In this document: positions 6,608-9,666 of the stretch, in pieces
Numbering within the stretch: position 1 is the first letter of the stretch
How the letters are laid out: each line of letters starts with the position of its first letter
Assembly (NCBI GenBank): GCA_045809925.1
Contig: JBJMWX010000032.1
Span: forward strand, 1-9,666
Direction of reading: 5' to 3'
Source of the DNA: CADDYX01 sp045809925
GTDB lineage: Bacteria; Verrucomicrobiota; Verrucomicrobiia; Chthoniobacterales; UBA10450
DNA length: 9,666 nucleotides
The notes under the pieces: generated by a model
What the model saw: the letters and a program-made list of their open reading frames with translations, nothing else
Databases searched by the model: none
Told to the model about the DNA's origin: nothing
Translations under genes and position numbers: made by a program

Positions 6608-7489
6608 ATGCGCATCCTCATCTGCAGTGACGGCACCGACCCGGCGGACCATCCGACCCGGCTCGGCGGGATGGTCGCGCAGGCGACACGTGCTTCTGTC
6701 ACACTGCTGGGCATCGCCGAAACGCCGGTGGACGAAGAACCACTCCGCGCCGCGCTCGAATCGGAAGTTGCGTTTCTGCGCAGCCTTTCCCTCGCCCCCG
6801 AGTTGCGCCTCCGAGCCGGCGAACCGATCGCGCAGACCTTCGAAGAGACGACGGCGGCGAAGTACGATCTGGTTGTCATCGGAGCGCCGCGCAAACGGAC
6901 GAGTGGTTTGCATTGGCGGGCGGAACGTACCTACGAGCTGATCAAGGCGATCCCGCCGCCGGTGCTCGTCGCGACTGGCAGCAGCAACGTCCTCAAGAGC
7001 CTGCTCGTTTGCACCGGCGGGAAGCAATACATCGAAGATGCGGTCAAGCTCACCGGGAGCGTCGCAGTGTCGGTTGGAGCATCGGTTACGCTTCTGCACG
7101 TCATGGCCGAGCCCCCCGCGATTTTCACCGATCTGGTCCGACTTGAGGAAGACGTCGACGCGCTGCTTGCATCCGGCTCCGAGCTTGGCCGCAATCTCAA
7201 GGCGCAAAAGGAAAGTCTTGAAAAGCTCGGCGTCCGCGCCGAAGTGCGCGTCCGCCACGGGCTCGTCCTGGATGAAATCTTCCGCGAGGTTCGCACCGCC
7301 AATCACGACCTCATTGTGACCGGTTCATCCCGTGCGCGCGGGGCACTCCGCCACTACATCATGGGCGATGTTACCCGCGAGATCGTCAATCGCGCCTCCA
7401 TTCCCGTGCTCGTCGCCCGGGCCGGCACGTTCGGTAGCGCCAATGGATTGTGGAGTTCGCTCAAGAGCCTCTTCGGCGCCGGCAGCTAG
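6608..7489 (+). CDS. Tandem universal stress protein (two UspA domains)
   Basis: A cytoplasmic 293-residue protein with two Usp folds: residues 1-123 (MRILICSDGTD ... YDLVVIGAPRKR ... PPPVLVAT) and 130-271 (LKSLLVCTGG ... ASVTLLHVMAEPP ... HDLIVTGSSRARG ... ASIPVLVARAG). Tandem Usps are stress or energy-state sensors, and ATP binding uses a G-x2-G-x9-G-S/T motif. Here the second domain has GSSRARG followed by MGDVT: Arg replaces the second motif Gly and Asp replaces the Ser, so nucleotide binding is doubtful or altered. The first-domain loop (IGAPRKRTSGLHWRAER) also lacks the consensus. A short tail (272-293) follows. ATG 6608 comes six bases after the TauE-like stop, with AGGCGG as a weak ribosome site. 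In this operon it may regulate or stabilise the exporter, which is an inference. Confidence 0.88.
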   Translation: MRILICSDGTDPADHPTRLGGMVAQATRASVTLLGIAETPVDEEPLRAALESEVAFLRSLSLAPELRLRAGEPIAQTFEETTAAKYDLVVIGAPRKRTSGLHWRAERTYELIKAIPPPVLVATGSSNVLKSLLVCTGGKQYIEDAVKLTGSVAVSVGASVTLLHVMAEPPAIFTDLVRLEEDVDALLASGSELGRNLKAQKESLEKLGVRAEVRVRHGLVLDEIFREVRTANHDLIVTGSSRARGALRHYIMGDVTREIVNRASIPVLVARAGTFGSANGLWSSLKSLFGAGS

Positions 7490-7492
7490 GTC

Positions 7493-8404
7493 TTGGCCAA
7501 ATCGCGCCAGCTGACAGGCCGCATCGCGCGCGGGTGGCTCGGGCATCTGTGGCACGAGATATTTATTGAAAGCCGGCGCCCGGTAGCCCCGCCGTTTACC
7601 GCTCCTGAGCCGCAGCTGTGGGACGACAATCGCCTGACCGCCGCCTGGCTCGGCCACTCAACCGTCCTGGTCAATTTCTACGGGATCAGGATCGTCACCG
7701 ATCCGGTGCTCTTCCCGCGCATCGGCATCCGGCTGCCCGGATTCAGTCTCGGACCAAAACGTCTGACCGCGCCCGCGCTACGCGTCGACCAGTTGCCCCT
7801 GATCGATCTCGTGCTGTTGTCGCACGCACATTTCGATCATCTCGACACGCGCACGTTGCATTGCTTCGGTAAATCGACGTCCGTCATCACCGCGACGCGG
7901 ACGCGCGATCTGCTGCGCTGGATGCGATTCGGCGATGTAACGGAATTGCATTGGGGCGAATCAAGCGAAGTGCGCCGACCCGCCGGTGTGCTGCGCGTGC
8001 AAGCCTTGCGCGTGAATCATTGGGGTGCCCGACTGCGGCGCGACCTGTATCGCGGCTACAACGGTTACCTGATCGAGCGAAAAAATCATCGCATTATTTT
8101 TGCCGGTGATACCGCACTGACTGAGGCTTTTCGACAGCTGCGCGACCAACGTGGTGTCGATCTCGCCATCTTCTCGATTGGTTGTTACAACCCGTGGATT
8201 CGGTCCCATTGCACGCCCGAGCAGGCCGTCCAGATGGCAAACGACGCCGGTGCGGAATTTATCATGCCGGTGCATCACCAGACATTTCGCCTCAGCGCTG
8301 AGCCGTTTCGCGAACCGATTGAGCGTTTCGAGCGCGCACTGGATCATGCAGCCCACCGGATCGCGTTGCGCGAGATCGGTCAGACATTCGTCCTGCCACT
8401 GTAG
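7493..8404 (+). CDS. Metallo-beta-lactamase-fold hydrolase, NAPE-PLD / UlaG-like
   Basis: A soluble zinc-dependent hydrolase of 303 residues. The metal site is complete: HAHFDH (His111, His113, Asp115, His116), His176 in VNHWGAR, Asp206 in AGDTALTE, and His261/His262 in MPVHHQTFRL. Other stretches, WLGHSTVLV (52-60), TDPVLFPRIG (69-78), GPKRLTAP (87-94), FSIGCYNP (227-234) and HCTPEQAVQM (239-248), follow the pattern of the N-acyl-phosphatidylethanolamine phospholipase D branch (Lactamase_B_2 group), so a phosphodiester or lipid substrate is plausible. The related ascorbate-6-phosphate lactonase UlaG is the other close type. The start is TTG at 7493, three bases after the Usp stop; no other good start precedes the conserved core, and the ribosome site is weak, so efficient translation may rely on coupling. 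The first 45 residues are poorly conserved and lack a signal peptide. Confidence 0.88.
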   Translation: MAKSRQLTGRIARGWLGHLWHEIFIESRRPVAPPFTAPEPQLWDDNRLTAAWLGHSTVLVNFYGIRIVTDPVLFPRIGIRLPGFSLGPKRLTAPALRVDQLPLIDLVLLSHAHFDHLDTRTLHCFGKSTSVITATRTRDLLRWMRFGDVTELHWGESSEVRRPAGVLRVQALRVNHWGARLRRDLYRGYNGYLIERKNHRIIFAGDTALTEAFRQLRDQRGVDLAIFSIGCYNPWIRSHCTPEQAVQMANDAGAEFIMPVHHQTFRLSAEPFREPIERFERALDHAAHRIALREIGQTFVLPL

Positions 8405-8458
8405 GGCACGGGTCGATGATCCGAGCCGTCTAATCACCGACCCCGCCCACAGCGCTGC

Positions 8459-8487
8459 TTGTGTGCTCGGGCGACGAGTGCAATCTT
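8459..8487 (+). promoter_or_regulatory. Possible tRNA-Thr promoter
   Basis: TTGTGT (8459-8464) and AATCTT (8482-8487) are separated by exactly 17 bases, and the -10-like box ends 13 bases before the tRNA. Both boxes match the sigma70 consensus only partly. The rest of the 96-base gap after the hydrolase gene (8405-8500) shows no ORF and no convincing terminator. Confidence 0.3.
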
Positions 8488-8500
8488 TGGCGCGCTTTCC

Positions 8501-8564
<64 letters not shown>

Positions 8565-8573
<9 letters not shown>

Positions 8574-9666
8574 CGCCGTTTCCTTGCCGTCGGGCGAGAA
8601 CTCGCCTTCCAGTTGGTAAAGTTTCGGCTCTTCGGCATCGACGGCCCAGGCGCTCAGCGTCGCATCCGCAGGTATTTCCATTCGGACAGTCGCCGACCAG
8701 CCGGCCCAAAGCTGATTGGTATCGCTAAAACGGCGGACTATATCAGGTCGCAGGCTTGAGACGCCGCCTACTCCACAGATCGTCCAGTCACGCTGAGGAG
8801 TGCGATAAGCCAGCACAACGCCGTCCGCAGGTCGGTGTTTTCGCGGCAGCGCCGTCCAGCCCGAAAGCACCGTGCCGGCGATTTTTTCGAGCCTTCCGGC
8901 GGCATCTTTGCCGTCCACAACCGCGTGTGGCAGTGAGGAGACAGCAGGGGAACGCACAAGCGGCGGACGCAACAATCCGAGCCGGTCCAGGTCGTCGCCC
9001 AATCGCAGCGCGTAATTCGCATCAGGCGGGTAGACGATTTCACTAATCACCGGGCGCGTGTCGGTGACCTGGCTGAAAAGCAACGCAACATGCCCGACCC
9101 GTTCTTTGGCCGAGTAAGCGCGCAAGAAGAACAGCGTGTTGGCAGCTGAGCGTTCGTAGGGGAGAACGAAAAGAAGGCTGAAAAGCAGAAAGACGCTGAT
9201 GCCCGCCAGCCGATGGCGCGATCGCAGGTGCACGTCGCGAAAAATCACCGCAGTCAGCGCCGCGCCAGCAATGAAGAGGTAGATTGAAAAGGGCACATAC
9301 CGTGAGGCCAGAGCGTACGATGCGCCGTAGCCAACGCGGCCGAGCGTAGCCAGCCCTGCGCTGCCAATCGCGTAGACCCCGAGCACGAGCCATGGTGCAC
9401 TGCTCCGCCTCACTGCCGGATCGCGTATTCGCGGAACGAGATAAAGTACCGCGCCAACAAAGACCGCCAGCGCGGCTGAACCGGCGACCATCGCGATTGT
9501 CTCCGGGTGCGTCGTCGAGGCATAGGCAAGGCCGCCTCCGAGGAAAATGAGAAAGAACCGCGCATACTCGAGCGGGCCGACGGCGGGAGCGAACGGCGGG
9601 AGATAACCGGGTTTGTAATAGCCCCAGAAGTAAATCGTCGCGCCAACCGCACAGAGCGCAGCCCAC
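8565..9666 (-). CDS. Multi-pass membrane protein of unknown function, N-terminus outside window
   Basis: The frame is open from the right window edge to TGA at 8567-8565, giving at least 366 residues. An ATG at 9491 exists, but the 58 residues before it (GYYKPGYLPPFAPAVGP..., then FFLIFLGGGLAYA) are a credible membrane-protein continuation, so I treat the gene as 5'-partial. About six hydrophobic helices are visible in the first 200 residues, including MVAGSAALAVFVGAVLYLVP, APWLVLGVYAIGSAGLA, a GYGASYALASRYVPFSIY stretch and LAGISVFLLFSLLFVLP. A soluble C-terminal region of about 180 residues follows (YPPDANYALRLGDDLDRLGLL ... WAVDAEEPKLYQLEG). The ASRY stretch after a helix recalls large uncharacterised membrane proteins and polyprenyl-linked sugar transferases, but no catalytic motif is visible, so I assign no function. 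The stop codon lies within the tRNA-Thr gene on the other strand. Confidence 0.75.

Noticed and set aside
5990..7306. 438-residue reverse-strand ORF opposite the exporter and Usp genes
   Set aside because: It is antisense to two genes with clear family motifs, is dominated by Arg/Asp/Glu/His as expected of a GC-rich shadow frame, and shows no domain.
8409..8423. Imperfect hairpin CGGGTC-GAT-GATCCG after the hydrolase stop as an operon terminator
   Set aside because: Short, with a 3-base loop and a wobble pair, and no T-run; expected by chance in GC-rich DNA.
8593..8606. Hairpin GGCGA-GAAC-TCGCC after the tRNA as a terminator
   Set aside because: A 5-bp stem followed by only two T residues, inside the opposing coding region; too weak to call.
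9043..9666. 207-residue reverse-strand ORF at the right edge in another frame
   Set aside because: Arg/Cys-rich and lacks the regular hydrophobic helix pattern of the overlapping frame, which continues to the edge as a good membrane protein.

Overview
This is a gene-dense, GC-rich chromosomal window from what looks like a free-living Gram-negative bacterium. The frequent GTG/TTG starts, the cytochrome c maturation gene beside purD and rnc, and the style of the small ferredoxin fit a soil Verrucomicrobiota (Chthoniobacterales-like). That placement is an inference from gene content and general resemblance, not from a marker gene. I see no transposase, integrase, phage gene, CRISPR array or toxin-antitoxin pair.

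Left block, forward strand (1-4199): the 3' part of a CcsA/ResC-type cytochrome c biogenesis membrane protein, open at the window edge; purD (purine synthesis) with a GTG start; an exported S41-peptidase-like protein whose ATG overlaps the purD stop by one base; and rnc (RNase III). The S41 protein appears to lack both catalytic residues and the PDZ domain, so it is probably a non-proteolytic relative.

Middle, reverse strand (4183-5298): a small [4Fe-4S] ferredoxin followed by thiD (thiamine pyrimidine kinase), which runs tail-to-tail into rnc with a 17-base overlap. Upstream of the ferredoxin is a divergent intergenic region of about 140 bases holding an 18-bp-stem inverted repeat built from four GCAAT boxes, plus a second hairpin that covers the ferredoxin Shine-Dalgarno sequence.

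Right block, forward strand (5439-8404): four tightly packed genes that look like one operon. They encode an 80-residue two-helix membrane protein, a TauE/SafE-family anion exporter, a tandem universal stress protein and a NAPE-PLD-like metallo-beta-lactamase-fold hydrolase. Spacings are a 4-base overlap, 6 bases and 3 bases. I do not know this combination as a described system, and it is the best candidate here for an uncharacterised functional module.

Right end: a complete tRNA-Thr(CGT) gene, then a reverse-strand multi-pass membrane protein whose stop codon lies inside the 3' end of the tRNA gene and whose N-terminus is beyond the window.
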